From positions 34,378 through 98,377 of the IMG/VR virus record IMGVR_UViG_3300034061_005227: DNA of 64,000 bases; one strand, given 5' to 3'. Origin of the DNA: a virus. Under the pieces are notes generated by a model. That model was given only the letters and a program-made list of their open reading frames with translations. It did no database searches and was not told the origin of the DNA. The translations under genes were made by a program, and so were the position numbers. Positions 9,123 to 17,738 of this stretch are shown here, piece after piece (the first letter of the stretch is position 1; every line of letters starts with the position of its first letter).

Positions 9123-9266
9123 ATGTCAGTACTAGATTGGTTAAAAGAGCAATTGGAATCATATGGTGACCCATTCAAATGTGAAATAGAATGGACAGAA
9201 CTAGATGAATTAATCGAACAAGCAAAAGAAAAAGAATTAAATGAACAAACAGATATGTCAAATTAG
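9123..9266 (+). CDS. Very small acidic protein, 47 aa
   Basis: The ATG at 9123 is preferred over an upstream in-frame ATG at 9060 because it lies just after the stop at 9121. The product is acidic and helical (MSVLDWLKEQLESYGDPF). No family recognised; overlaps the next gene by 26 bases. Confidence 0.5.
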   Translation: MSVLDWLKEQLESYGDPFKCEIEWTELDELIEQAKEKELNEQTDMSN

Positions 9267-9540
9267 TTTTAACTCCAACAACACTGGTGATAGTGATAGA
9301 TGGAAGTTATTATATAATGGACAAGAAACCCTCCACCCAGATATTGTTATCAATTTAGGAACTTATATTTCAAATGACTATAGTCAAGAAACTAAAGACA
9401 ATTGGAATATTACTTGCTCAGGTTACTTGACAATGAAAGATAATGTTGCCTATATTGATTACATAAGACAAAAACTTGAAGAAGGGGAACAATCAGGTTT
9501 TGTAGATAATTTTGACCCCAATGAACACCTAAAAAACTAA
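9241..9540 (+). CDS. Hypothetical protein, 99 aa
   Basis: Soluble, beta-rich, acidic at the C-terminus. The start overlaps the preceding gene by 26 bases; no better internal start is evident. No family recognised. Confidence 0.6.
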   Translation: MNKQICQISFNSNNTGDSDRWKLLYNGQETLHPDIVINLGTYISNDYSQETKDNWNITCSGYLTMKDNVAYIDYIRQKLEEGEQSGFVDNFDPNEHLKN

Positions 9541-9546
9541 AAGAAA

Positions 9547-9756
9547 ATGGAGATTAAAGTATTAGACAGTAACAGAGTTTACTATCAAGAAACTAATGAA
9601 TATCTATTAGAGATTAATGGTGAATCACACTCATTCAGAGTATTCGATTCAAGTGATGAAGAACCACAATATTGGTTCGATGGTGAAGAATTTTATAACA
9701 CCTATGATTATGTAATGGATGGTTTAACAATTGAAGATTTATTAAGTTGGATATGA
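9547..9756 (+). CDS. Small hypothetical protein, 69 aa
   Basis: Acidic, beta-rich in the first half. The stop forms an ATGA overlap with the next gene. No family recognised. Confidence 0.6.
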   Translation: MEIKVLDSNRVYYQETNEYLLEINGESHSFRVFDSSDEEPQYWFDGEEFYNTYDYVMDGLTIEDLLSWI

Positions 9757-9956
9757 TATTAACACAAGTAGTATTTTTAACAAGTGATGTCGATGATATC
9801 GAGGTATATTTACCACACCCACCAAGTAAAGGTGAAATATTTGTATTCCCATTTGTAAAATCAGGTATAATGGATTTCAAAATCAAAGACATTGAATGGG
9901 TATTTGATGAATATAGTAAGTTCACCAAGATTAGAGTTTACCTTGAAGAAGATTAA
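9753..9956 (+). CDS. Small hypothetical protein, 67 aa
   Basis: The ATG at 9753 sits in an ATGA overlap with the preceding stop and is preferred over the ATG two codons upstream. Sequence pattern (VDDIEVYLPHPPSKGEIFVF, then FKIKDIEWVF) suggests a small beta barrel. It is the last gene of the early-type cluster. Confidence 0.6.
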   Translation: MILTQVVFLTSDVDDIEVYLPHPPSKGEIFVFPFVKSGIMDFKIKDIEWVFDEYSKFTKIRVYLEED

Positions 9957-9988
9957 AAAAAAGTAAATAGAAAATCGATGTGTTAATG

Positions 9989-9997
9989 ATATTTATT
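9989..9997 (+). promoter_or_regulatory. Late-type box ATATTTATT
   Basis: 16 bases before the holin-like gene at 10014; marks a change from the small-gene cluster to late-type transcription. Confidence 0.6.
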
Positions 9998-10013
9998 ATT
10001 AAAATACACATCT

Positions 10014-10301
10014 ATGAAAAAAAAGTACTTCTTCATTGAAATGTTCAAAGACCAAAATGACATCAACGAAAAATCTGTTGTTGGTTTCATTTCCTTTATG
10101 ATGATGGTTATTGCTATGGGTGTTGATATCGTTACTGGTGTAACAGGAAAAGAATTGTTAATCAATCAATTTATCTTTGATGGATTTATGTATCTAACAA
10201 TCGCTTCATTCGGTATCGCATCTGTTGACAAATGGATTGTTTCCAAAAGAGGAGACAAAGAATCCACAGAAACTCCTTCTGACCCAACATTACCAATGTA
10301 A
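10014..10301 (+). CDS. Holin-like small membrane protein, 95 aa
   Basis: Two hydrophobic segments (about residues 24-42 and 54-72) between a charged N-terminus and a polar, charged C-tail (KRGDKESTE). Size and topology suit a class II holin or a similar Bacteroidota phage membrane protein. It has its own late-type promoter and a strong terminator right behind it. No endolysin is adjacent, although hydrolases abound elsewhere. Holin is inferred from topology only; a second candidate is at 51319. Confidence 0.5.
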   Translation: MKKKYFFIEMFKDQNDINEKSVVGFISFMMMVIAMGVDIVTGVTGKELLINQFIFDGFMYLTIASFGIASVDKWIVSKRGDKESTETPSDPTLPM

Positions 10302-10319
10302 AAACAAAAAACAAACTTT

Positions 10320-10352
10320 AAAAGGTGATAGGTCAAACTTATCACCTTTTTT
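10320..10352 (+). terminator. Intrinsic terminator
   Basis: 10-bp stem AAAGGTGATA/TATCACCTTT with trailing T run after the holin-like gene. Confidence 0.85.
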
Positions 10353-10353
10353 A

Positions 10354-10362
10354 ATATTTATA
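10354..10362 (+). promoter_or_regulatory. Late-type box ATATTTATA
   Basis: Only 4 bases before the ATG at 10367; if it acts as a -10 element the transcript would be leaderless or nearly so. Confidence 0.55.
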
Positions 10363-10366
10363 TGTT

Positions 10367-11359
10367 ATGAAACTACAAAAAATTATCAGAAACATTTTGA
10401 TGGAAGAAACTACTTCAATTAGTAAAGAAGTTGAATATCTACTTGGGAATCAAATCTATGTTGACGAGATATACAAACAATTAAGAGAAATACACCAAAA
10501 CAATTCAAGAAATAACAAAGAAAATGTTCTAACATTCATCCAAGTTTTCTCAAAAAAATTAGATACCTTTTTTAATCAAATATTTTTAACAGGAACAAAT
10601 GCTGAAAAGATATTAAATCTAATTAACAAAACATCAAATTCAGAGGTATCTCCATTATTAGAAAGTGAATCAACTAGTAGTTTGGGGTTTGAAAAGTTTA
10701 ATGAGTATTTTAAGTATATGTACTACTTGTACAATGATATTCAAAAAGTTGTAAACGAAATCAAAGAAACCCCAACATCAGATATCAATACTTTGAAACC
10801 AAAAATTGAAAGATATTACAATTTAACAATCAAAGATAACAACTCAATGTTAGAGTTAATAAAAGCATTATTCCAATATCTTAAACAAAGTTATGGTAAT
10901 ATAAGTTCAGGTCAAACAACCAAGTCAACTGAAACACAAGGAGGATTTAATATTGATTGGAGTACCAAACAAATTGTTAAAAGATATAGTGACTCAACAA
11001 TAATATTCTTATCACCAGAAAAAGTATTGGAAAGAGTTGGTAAAGATATGGGTTCAGGTTTTGATATAAGAAATCAAGGTGTAAGAATTGGGGATAGATT
11101 AGAAAAGGCAATGGAATATCTGAAAAATCCAAATGTCGAAGCATACCAACCAACAATGTTATATGTTGAAAGTTTTGAGTATGATAAGAATAGTCAAAAA
11201 CAATATTATGATGTACCAAAAATTGGTATAAGTGATGGAAGACACAGATTATTAGCAGCATACAACTTAGGACTTAAAAGTTTCCCATTCGAAGTTTTCA
11301 ACAGAGATGAAGAACAACAAATTAAGGACTTAAAATATTTGGAATCAACATTAAAGTAA
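10367..11359 (+). CDS. Leader-tagged ParB-like nuclease-fold protein, 330 aa
   Basis: Family B leader (MKLQKIIRNILMEETTS), a helical middle region, and a C-terminal ParB/sulfiredoxin-like core with KIGISDGRHRLLAAYNLGL, the conserved DGRHR motif of that fold. ParB-like domains in phage and plasmid proteins bind or cut nucleic acid, or hydrolyse nucleotides. First gene of a rightward operon running to 17171. Activity is inferred from the motif alone. Confidence 0.65.
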   Translation: MKLQKIIRNILMEETTSISKEVEYLLGNQIYVDEIYKQLREIHQNNSRNNKENVLTFIQVFSKKLDTFFNQIFLTGTNAEKILNLINKTSNSEVSPLLESESTSSLGFEKFNEYFKYMYYLYNDIQKVVNEIKETPTSDINTLKPKIERYYNLTIKDNNSMLELIKALFQYLKQSYGNISSGQTTKSTETQGGFNIDWSTKQIVKRYSDSTIIFLSPEKVLERVGKDMGSGFDIRNQGVRIGDRLEKAMEYLKNPNVEAYQPTMLYVESFEYDKNSQKQYYDVPKIGISDGRHRLLAAYNLGLKSFPFEVFNRDEEQQIKDLKYLESTLK

Positions 11360-11362
11360 TAT

Positions 11363-13276
11363 ATGAAACTACAAGAACAAATAAATAGAATACACGAAAT
11401 GATGGGACTTCTTACTGAAGTATATAATCCTAATGAGGTTCGGTACAAATATGTCGATGAAAAAAAAATAGTTACGTCAGAAAAATTTGACGAATTGAAA
11501 AATACATTCAAGGAATACCAACAATTCATATGGATTTTGAAAAAATTAGAATCAAATTGTATTTCGTATAATAAAATACCTGATTTTGTGGAATATTTCA
11601 AAATTTTCGATAAACATAAAAAAAATTTTCCAATAAAAGATTTAGGTCAGATAAAAACTTGTTCAGATGTCAAAAATTTTATTTCAATATCAAATGAATT
11701 AATTGATAAAATTTCATTTGAAGATGAACATTTTATAAATTTTTCTGATATCAAAAAACTAAATGAAAATTTTATTGAATATATGGGTGTCCATAGTGGA
11801 TATCAAGTTTTTGTAATTCCTCATCTTGACTATAATCTTGAGTACGAATACATGTATGAACCTATGTACAAAGCATACAAGAATATATTGGGGGATTGTG
11901 AAAATCGTAATAGGAATAATTATGTTAGATTTTGTACATTAACAAATAAACGAAAATTTGTAGACTACATAAATAAAGATTATCTTGTTGTTTTCCATCA
12001 AAAAAATAATCCTGAAACTCCCATACAAATTAGCCCCTTTTATGACTCAGAGTGTAAAAACAAAAATAATAAATTCGATGAATTTTCAGATACTTGTGAA
12101 CAACTAATGAAAATAGCAAGAGATTTAGCACCAAAAGCTCAAAATAATTTTCTTGAAAAGTTATCGAAAAAAGAAGAGGAAAAAGAATTGGAAAAAAGAA
12201 AAAAAGAAGAGGAGGAAAGAAAAAAAGAAGAGGAGGAAAGATTGGCTTGGACTGAAAACATAACACAAGCAAAAATAGATGAATTAGAAAGTATTTATGC
12301 TCCCTCAATAGTGGATTACGGATTGTTTGAAAAAATGGTAAAATTGTATCCAAATTATGAAAAATTGAGTTGGTTATTGAAAAGAATGGAATTAGGTTGT
12401 ATTTCATATTATGATGTTGAAAATTATATTGAATATTTCACAACCTTTGAAAATAAAAGAGACCTCTATCCAATCAAAAATTTAAAAAATATTAAAATTT
12501 GTGATGATGTTTATGAATTTGTTAGGACATCCAAAAATTTGAAGAATTCAAATTTGAACGAACAAATAAATAGAATACACGAAATGATGGGAATATCCAA
12601 GGATGTTTTGACTGAAGGAAGATATAGTCAAACCATATTACAGATTTGGAGAGATATAAAAAGAGAGTTAATGGATTTCATCAGGGATGAAGAATCAACA
12701 GAACTTGAATGGGAGGAAGAATATTTCCAAGAAGAATTCGACTATGAAGATTTTATGGATGATGAAGAATATGATGACGAAGAGGAGGAAGAACAGTATT
12801 CAACAACTACTTTTACTGTGAGGCTTACAGCTATAACTGAAGATATACGCACACCATATGATATTCATGCTGAACAAAAGTGGGACGATGAAGATAGCAT
12901 AGATGTTGTTAATTTACAGATTTATATTGATACGAATTTCAAGATGGAGAATCTCAATAAATTGTTTGCTGAGTTAAAAGATGTATTAAGACACGAAATA
13001 GAACATTTATATCAATCTGAGAATCCATATAAAAAGGTCGAAGAAATACCCACCGATACATTTGCCGAAGAAGTATTAACACCAAAAGAAAAGGATGCTT
13101 ATTTACAAGGTTTTTATACTCAGGCAAAAACAAGGAAAATGAAAATGGATGATATTATCGATGAATGGGCGGATGAAAGAGAAGAATTATTCAGTTCAAT
13201 TGAGGAAAAAGAATATGTGAAAAAAGAATTGATTAAACACGGAAAGAAATTATTACCACAAGCAAAATGGAGATAA
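11363..13276 (+). CDS. Fusion of two leader-tagged units ending in a metallopeptidase-like domain, 637 aa
   Basis: The N-terminus is a family C leader (MKLQEQINRIHEMMG, then LLTEV). Two related ~90-residue domains follow (about 20-110 and 300-395; each with CISY...YFxxF and FPIKDL or YPIKNL), separated by a lysine/glutamate coiled coil (about 270-295). At about residue 400 a second, internal family C leader appears (NEQINRIHEMMG, then VLTEG), followed by a domain with RHEIEHLYQ (HExxH) related to the 216-aa protein at 3334. It reads as two tagged genes fused in frame. The C-terminus overlaps the next start by 10 bases. Confidence 0.65.
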   Translation: MKLQEQINRIHEMMGLLTEVYNPNEVRYKYVDEKKIVTSEKFDELKNTFKEYQQFIWILKKLESNCISYNKIPDFVEYFKIFDKHKKNFPIKDLGQIKTCSDVKNFISISNELIDKISFEDEHFINFSDIKKLNENFIEYMGVHSGYQVFVIPHLDYNLEYEYMYEPMYKAYKNILGDCENRNRNNYVRFCTLTNKRKFVDYINKDYLVVFHQKNNPETPIQISPFYDSECKNKNNKFDEFSDTCEQLMKIARDLAPKAQNNFLEKLSKKEEEKELEKRKKEEEERKKEEEERLAWTENITQAKIDELESIYAPSIVDYGLFEKMVKLYPNYEKLSWLLKRMELGCISYYDVENYIEYFTTFENKRDLYPIKNLKNIKICDDVYEFVRTSKNLKNSNLNEQINRIHEMMGISKDVLTEGRYSQTILQIWRDIKRELMDFIRDEESTELEWEEEYFQEEFDYEDFMDDEEYDDEEEEEQYSTTTFTVRLTAITEDIRTPYDIHAEQKWDDEDSIDVVNLQIYIDTNFKMENLNKLFAELKDVLRHEIEHLYQSENPYKKVEEIPTDTFAEEVLTPKEKDAYLQGFYTQAKTRKMKMDDIIDEWADEREELFSSIEEKEYVKKELIKHGKKLLPQAKWR

Positions 13277-14670
13277 GAAATATAATAAAAAGAATACTCA
13301 AAGAATCCCATGCAGAAAAAGTTCAAAAAACTTTGGACAAGTATGGATTAGTTACCACATTAAAAATGTTTGGTAATGATATCAATAGATTGTCTAATAT
13401 GTTACATATGACAGAAAAAGAATTATTAGAAAAATATAATCCTTTCGAAACAATTTTTACTGATGAAGAATTCGAAAATTCGTTATTTGACACAATGTCT
13501 TGGATGAGAGAAAGACCTGGTACATTTTATCCTAGATTGAAAAATAATCCAATGGATAATGTTATTGAATTTATTATTGATGTTACAATTGATGATTTCC
13601 ATTCCAAATTAGTTAATTTTGAAACAACAGAATGGATAATACCTGATACACCAAAATTATTGTATTTGAAATTTGGAGATTTGTTAAAAAACAATAGTTT
13701 CTTCAAAAACTTGTATAAACAATACAGAACAAATACAGAAAAATTGGATGAAGAAATGTCTGAGTATGCAAGAACCTTGAAAAATGCAAGACAACAAGGT
13801 GCAGGTCTAAGATTTCCAAAGTCAGCAATCAAAGCTAACCCCAATCGATTTAGACCCTATAATAGAGAAGAAATTGATGAAGCTGACCCCAAAGTTGGTA
13901 CTGGTAAAAAACCTGAAGGTTCTAGTAGAAGGTTATATACTGACGAAAATCCAAAAGATACAGTTTCAGTTAAGTTTAGAACCAAAGAGGATATTGTTGA
14001 TACCTTGAACAAAGAAAGTTTCAAATCAAAACCTCACAAAAGACAATCTCAAATCATTAATCTTATTCATCAAAGGGTGAGAGCTGCTTATCAAAATGCC
14101 AAAGACCCTGAGACAAAGAAAAGATTGAAAAGAGCTTATGATTATATCGAAACACAAAAAGAAAAATCAAAACAAAAGACAATAAGATTACAAAAAGAAG
14201 GTTTACACGATACATTTTGGGAAAATGATGAAGGTGATAGAATTACTCTTATTGATTTATTAGACGCGACTAAAGATATTCCAATTAAAAAGATACCAGT
14301 AGAAAAGTTAAAGTCAAAACTATTATCATGGGATGGTGATGAAGATGAAATAAAAAAAATAGATAAGGCCGATTTACAATATCCAATACTAATATTTGTT
14401 GAAGACGATGGTTCATTTATATCAATCATAGATGGTCACCACAGAGCACAAAAAGCAATAAGAAAAGGGTTAGAAACAATCAAAGCAAAGATAATACCAA
14501 TCAATTCACTTCCTAAAAATATTAGAAAAGTATTCAGTCATATGGGAAAACAAGGGGAAATCAGAGAGGGTGAATTAACAGAAAAATGTTGGCCTGATTA
14601 TACTCAAAAAGGAATGAAAACAATGTTTGGTAAAAGATATCCTAATTGCGTTAAAAAGACAAAGAAATGA
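13267..14670 (+). CDS. Leader-tagged multidomain protein with ParB-like core, 467 aa
   Basis: Family B leader (MEIRNIIKRILKES), then an HTH-like module (about 15-55; KYGLVTTLKMFGNDI) shared with several proteins here, a charged linker, and a ParB-like core at about 350-435 with SIIDGHHRAQKAIRKGL. The C-terminal ~30 residues have the spacing CWPDY-x3-GMK-x4-GKRYPNC. I associate that pattern with C-terminal tails of some marine phage proteins. The start overlaps the preceding gene by 10 bases, and the stop forms ATGA with the next. Confidence 0.6.
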   Translation: MEIRNIIKRILKESHAEKVQKTLDKYGLVTTLKMFGNDINRLSNMLHMTEKELLEKYNPFETIFTDEEFENSLFDTMSWMRERPGTFYPRLKNNPMDNVIEFIIDVTIDDFHSKLVNFETTEWIIPDTPKLLYLKFGDLLKNNSFFKNLYKQYRTNTEKLDEEMSEYARTLKNARQQGAGLRFPKSAIKANPNRFRPYNREEIDEADPKVGTGKKPEGSSRRLYTDENPKDTVSVKFRTKEDIVDTLNKESFKSKPHKRQSQIINLIHQRVRAAYQNAKDPETKKRLKRAYDYIETQKEKSKQKTIRLQKEGLHDTFWENDEGDRITLIDLLDATKDIPIKKIPVEKLKSKLLSWDGDEDEIKKIDKADLQYPILIFVEDDGSFISIIDGHHRAQKAIRKGLETIKAKIIPINSLPKNIRKVFSHMGKQGEIREGELTEKCWPDYTQKGMKTMFGKRYPNCVKKTKK

Positions 14671-14984
14671 AATTAGAACAAACCATAAGAAGAATATTGA
14701 GGGAAGAAACTCAAAAGGATTTATCACCAATCCTTGAAAATCTGTTAAATAAACTATTAGTTAAACATAATAAAGATATTTTATGTGGTGTTGAGGTTGT
14801 ACAATCTGTTGATGGAGAAAGTTATGAAGTAACATTTACATTCATCGTTCATAGAGGTAAAGTATCGTTTTATGCCAAAGAAAAACACGATTCAATAATG
14901 AACGAAGCTTGGGATTTGGTTTACGATTTTACCAACCAAACAATAGTTATGAAATCAAAATATGTAAGAACCTGTAATGAATAA
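14667..14984 (+). CDS. Family B leader protein, 105 aa
   Basis: Leader MKLEQTIRRILREETQ, with an ILRE site, followed by a beta-rich ~85-residue body containing two cysteines. ATGA overlap with the preceding gene and 8-base overlap with the next show translational coupling. No known domain. Confidence 0.65.
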   Translation: MKLEQTIRRILREETQKDLSPILENLLNKLLVKHNKDILCGVEVVQSVDGESYEVTFTFIVHRGKVSFYAKEKHDSIMNEAWDLVYDFTNQTIVMKSKYVRTCNE

Positions 14985-15360
14985 TATACAACAAACCATA
15001 AAAAGAATATTGAGGGAAGAATATACTGATATTGGTGAAAGAACCAAAATGGAAAGGTATATATCAAAACAAGTGGAAACAGATTTACCTGAAACAATCA
15101 AAAACGACAATTATTATGGTGTTGTTGTTGATATTTATGACACTGATTATGGAAAAGTTTGTAGGATTTCAGTTTTATTCAAAAGACCTTTTACTGAGAA
15201 TGAAGCTGATGAAGTCCATAATAAAAGAAGAGAAATACAAAAAACAATTAGAGATTTAGTACAAGATTTTTTCAAAGGTGGTATATCTATGGGTGTTTCT
15301 ACCTTAGATTCTTATAACGATACTTCTTGGTATTATGAATCAAAAAAGACAAAGAAATGA
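14977..15360 (+). CDS. Family B leader protein, 127 aa
   Basis: Leader MNNIQQTIKRILREE followed by an alpha/beta body (YYGVVVDIYDTDYGKVCRI). It resembles its 105-aa neighbour in layout (leader, helix, paired strands), so the two may be diverged paralogues. ATGA overlap with the next gene. Confidence 0.65.
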   Translation: MNNIQQTIKRILREEYTDIGERTKMERYISKQVETDLPETIKNDNYYGVVVDIYDTDYGKVCRISVLFKRPFTENEADEVHNKRREIQKTIRDLVQDFFKGGISMGVSTLDSYNDTSWYYESKKTKK

Positions 15361-16304
15361 ACCTAAAACAAACAATAAGAAGAATATTGAGGGAACAAAC
15401 TGAATCAGGTGGTGGTATTTTTTATCACAACTCAGATTATGATATCAATTCATTTAACACCCAAATCAATAAAGACAAGAGAACTAACTATCTTTTCTTC
15501 AGTAATGAACCAAACACATTTATCGACAGGAAATATACATATAAAGTTAAATTACAATTTGACCCCAACAAAATATTCAACACCTTCAAACATATTAATG
15601 ATTATGGTATAAAATATACCTTGGAAGATTATAAAGATGAAGTATTAGAATTGTTTGAAGACAACCTAAGTTACTTTCTAAATGAATGGGAAAAAACTGG
15701 TGTGGATAGCATAAATGAAGTAATGGAATATTATATTGATGCTGGTGGAGATGAAGATGATATGGTGGGATTATTATATTATTTTTTAACCAAGTTCAAT
15801 GATTCTTGGGCAATCTTGGAAACAGATAAGTTTTTAGATTTCATAGAGTCAAAAGGTTTTAATGGTTTTGTAACACACGAAGAAGGATTGATTAATATTG
15901 CTTGTAAAGATTTCAAATCAATAGAAATACTTGGAAAGAAAGAAATGTGGTCAGATGATGGCGAAGGCGTGAAATCATTAAAAGAAGATTCAAACAGAAA
16001 ACTATTAGCATTCCAAAAACTAATTGATAAATCTATAGATGGTATGAAAAAGGACTGTGAATTAGATAGTATAGATGATAGGAACATATCCATAGATACT
16101 TGTGATTTTTTAGAAGCATTAGTAGAAGCAAAAGTTGTAGATATTACGAGTGACAACACAATTCAAATTGTAATAAAATACTCATATCTTAGATATATTG
16201 ACGAAAATCAATTTATATATGAGCTGAAACACGAATTGAAAAAATATGGTAATGTTAAAATAGATGTTATTGACTCAATCAACATACATAATAGACAATG
16301 GTAA
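15357..16304 (+). CDS. Leader-tagged ADP-ribosyltransferase-like protein, 315 aa
   Basis: Family B leader (MNLKQTIRRILREQ). The body opens with GGIFYHNSDYDINSF, then a strand with YLFFSNEPN and a YKVKLQFDPNKIF strand, and later has ESKGFNGFVTHEEGLINIAC with DFKSIEIL. This succession (HxS/HxT start, F-[FT]-x-[ND] turn, KGFNG strand, D-x-K-SIEI end) resembles the ADP-ribosyltransferase domains of polyvalent and phage proteins. T4 Alt, an injected head protein, is a precedent for a packaged ADP-ribosyltransferase. The catalytic glutamate is not certain; a C-terminal ~100 residues is a separate domain. Confidence 0.5.
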   Translation: MNLKQTIRRILREQTESGGGIFYHNSDYDINSFNTQINKDKRTNYLFFSNEPNTFIDRKYTYKVKLQFDPNKIFNTFKHINDYGIKYTLEDYKDEVLELFEDNLSYFLNEWEKTGVDSINEVMEYYIDAGGDEDDMVGLLYYFLTKFNDSWAILETDKFLDFIESKGFNGFVTHEEGLINIACKDFKSIEILGKKEMWSDDGEGVKSLKEDSNRKLLAFQKLIDKSIDGMKKDCELDSIDDRNISIDTCDFLEALVEAKVVDITSDNTIQIVIKYSYLRYIDENQFIYELKHELKKYGNVKIDVIDSINIHNRQW

Positions 16305-16305
16305 T

Positions 16306-16683
16306 ATGAACTTACAAGAACAATTAAATAGAATACAAGAAATGATGGGGATTGATTATAAATTAATTCCAACTGATGAACTCAGAAGACCAAATGGTTC
16401 AGTAGGGACACAAGGATTTACTCCTGAATCAATGGTTAGTTTATTAAAGCATATATCAAATGAAGAAAATTTTGACTTACCCAATTTTAATTCATTTAAA
16501 GATTTGATACTCAAATTAAGAGAAATGCCAGAAATTATTGAATCAATATACAAATATGTTAAATCTGACCCAGTATTATTAATTAAATTACCTGATGATA
16601 CTTATCATTTAAAAGATGGAAATCATAGAGCAAACCTATTAAATTTGTTAAATGTTGATAAAATACCTGCAATTGTAAAATGA
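16306..16683 (+). CDS. Leader-tagged small ParB-like protein, 125 aa
   Basis: The ATG at 16306, directly after the previous stop, gives a clean family C leader (MNLQEQLNRIQEMMGI); the longer frame from 16264 does not. The C-terminus has YHLKDGNHRANLLNLLNVDKI, a DGNHR variant of the ParB-fold DGxHR motif, making this a minimal ParB-like protein. ATGA overlap with the next gene. Confidence 0.6.
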   Translation: MNLQEQLNRIQEMMGIDYKLIPTDELRRPNGSVGTQGFTPESMVSLLKHISNEENFDLPNFNSFKDLILKLREMPEIIESIYKYVKSDPVLLIKLPDDTYHLKDGNHRANLLNLLNVDKIPAIVK

Positions 16684-17171
16684 ACCTACAAGAACAATTA
16701 AATAGAATACAAGAAATGATGGGGGTAAATGAATCAATATCACCCAAAGATAAAATGATTAATCTAATTGAAAAAAAAGGATTAATCGAATCTATCAAAT
16801 TATTTGGTGTTAATAATGTTGCCAAAACACTTGACACCACACCAATTGATTTGGCCAAAGATTTCTTCATTGATAAAGAGTTCTCAATAAAAGATTTTGA
16901 AATTAAAACTGGTGGATATGATTTTAATTTTATGATTACAGATATTGATTGGGGAATGAATGATACTTGGGCTGTATATGTAAAAATATTAAAGGGTGAA
17001 GTTACACTAATTTTAATTGATGGTGAAACATATGACTTATGGGACTCTGATTTGTGGGAAAAAGATTTTTGGTGGGAAATACAAAGTGAAATAGATGATA
17101 TTATTTATGATATTGTTGTACCATTTACACCAATGAAAATAGATTTAGATATAAATCATAATTTGAGATAG
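16680..17171 (+). CDS. Family C leader protein with HTH-like module, 163 aa
   Basis: The leader is nearly identical at both protein and DNA level to that of the preceding gene (MNLQEQLNRIQEMMGV). Then comes the HTH-like module (IEKKGLIESIKLFGVNNVAKTL) and an acidic, tryptophan-rich C-terminal domain. Last gene of the rightward operon and convergent with the leftward family D operon; their stop codons abut at 17171/17172. Confidence 0.6.
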   Translation: MNLQEQLNRIQEMMGVNESISPKDKMINLIEKKGLIESIKLFGVNNVAKTLDTTPIDLAKDFFIDKEFSIKDFEIKTGGYDFNFMITDIDWGMNDTWAVYVKILKGEVTLILIDGETYDLWDSDLWEKDFWWEIQSEIDDIIYDIVVPFTPMKIDLDINHNLR

Positions 17172-17738
17172 TTACAATTCCCTCTCCTTAAAATCCTCTA
17201 AACTTTTTACAATAATATCATATGTTTTTGGAATATAGATTTCCCTAAACCAATCCATCAATTCATTAGCATTTTCAAATGATTTAGGACAATCGAATTC
17301 GTGTAAATAATCATTAATAGTTTCAAACTCTTTTTTATCCTCAGGTGAGTAAATTGGAGTTACTTCAACATTAAACATATCAATAGGTGTATTATTACCA
17401 TCCCAATATGGTGTAGCAGCAATAGTTAATCTATAATAGTTTTCATCATCCTTAAACCTACAATTCCATTCAACTATACCCTCTAATCCAGAATAATGTA
17501 ATTCACAAGTTTTGTATTCTCTATTTTGATTAACCAAATCTCTAAGTAAATCACCAACAACAATTTCGTTTTCACTATGGAATGTATCTCCTTTGATTGG
17601 TAATCCACTAAGTTCAGCTAATTTCAACTTATTCATACCTGTCATTCTGGCAGTATCAGTGAACCCATGTTTTTCAATACCCATTCTTAATTTTTGGGCA
17701 AACTTATCCATTTGATTTTCTGTAATTACTATTTTCAT
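17172..17738 (-). CDS. Family D leader protein with HTH-like module, 188 aa
   Basis: Family D leader (MKIVITENQMDKF), then the HTH-like module (KHGFTDTARMTGMNKLKLAEL, then SGLPIKGD) and a ~110-residue beta-rich C-terminal domain (WNCRFKDDENYYRL, ATPYWDG). Paralogue of the 191-aa protein two genes upstream at 18508. Its ATG overlaps the preceding stop by one base (TAATG). Confidence 0.65.
   Translation of the reverse strand: MKIVITENQMDKFAQKLRMGIEKHGFTDTARMTGMNKLKLAELSGLPIKGDTFHSENEIVVGDLLRDLVNQNREYKTCELHYSGLEGIVEWNCRFKDDENYYRLTIAATPYWDGNNTPIDMFNVEVTPIYSPEDKKEFETINDYLHEFDCPKSFENANELMDWFREIYIPKTYDIIVKSLEDFKEREL

Noticed and set aside
10014-10301. Firm identification of a holin-endolysin pair
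   Set aside because: No endolysin is adjacent to either holin-like gene; topology alone is insufficient.
11206-11601. 131-aa minus-strand frame opposite the ParB-like and fusion genes
   Set aside because: Spans the junction of two convincing plus-strand genes and has shadow-like composition.
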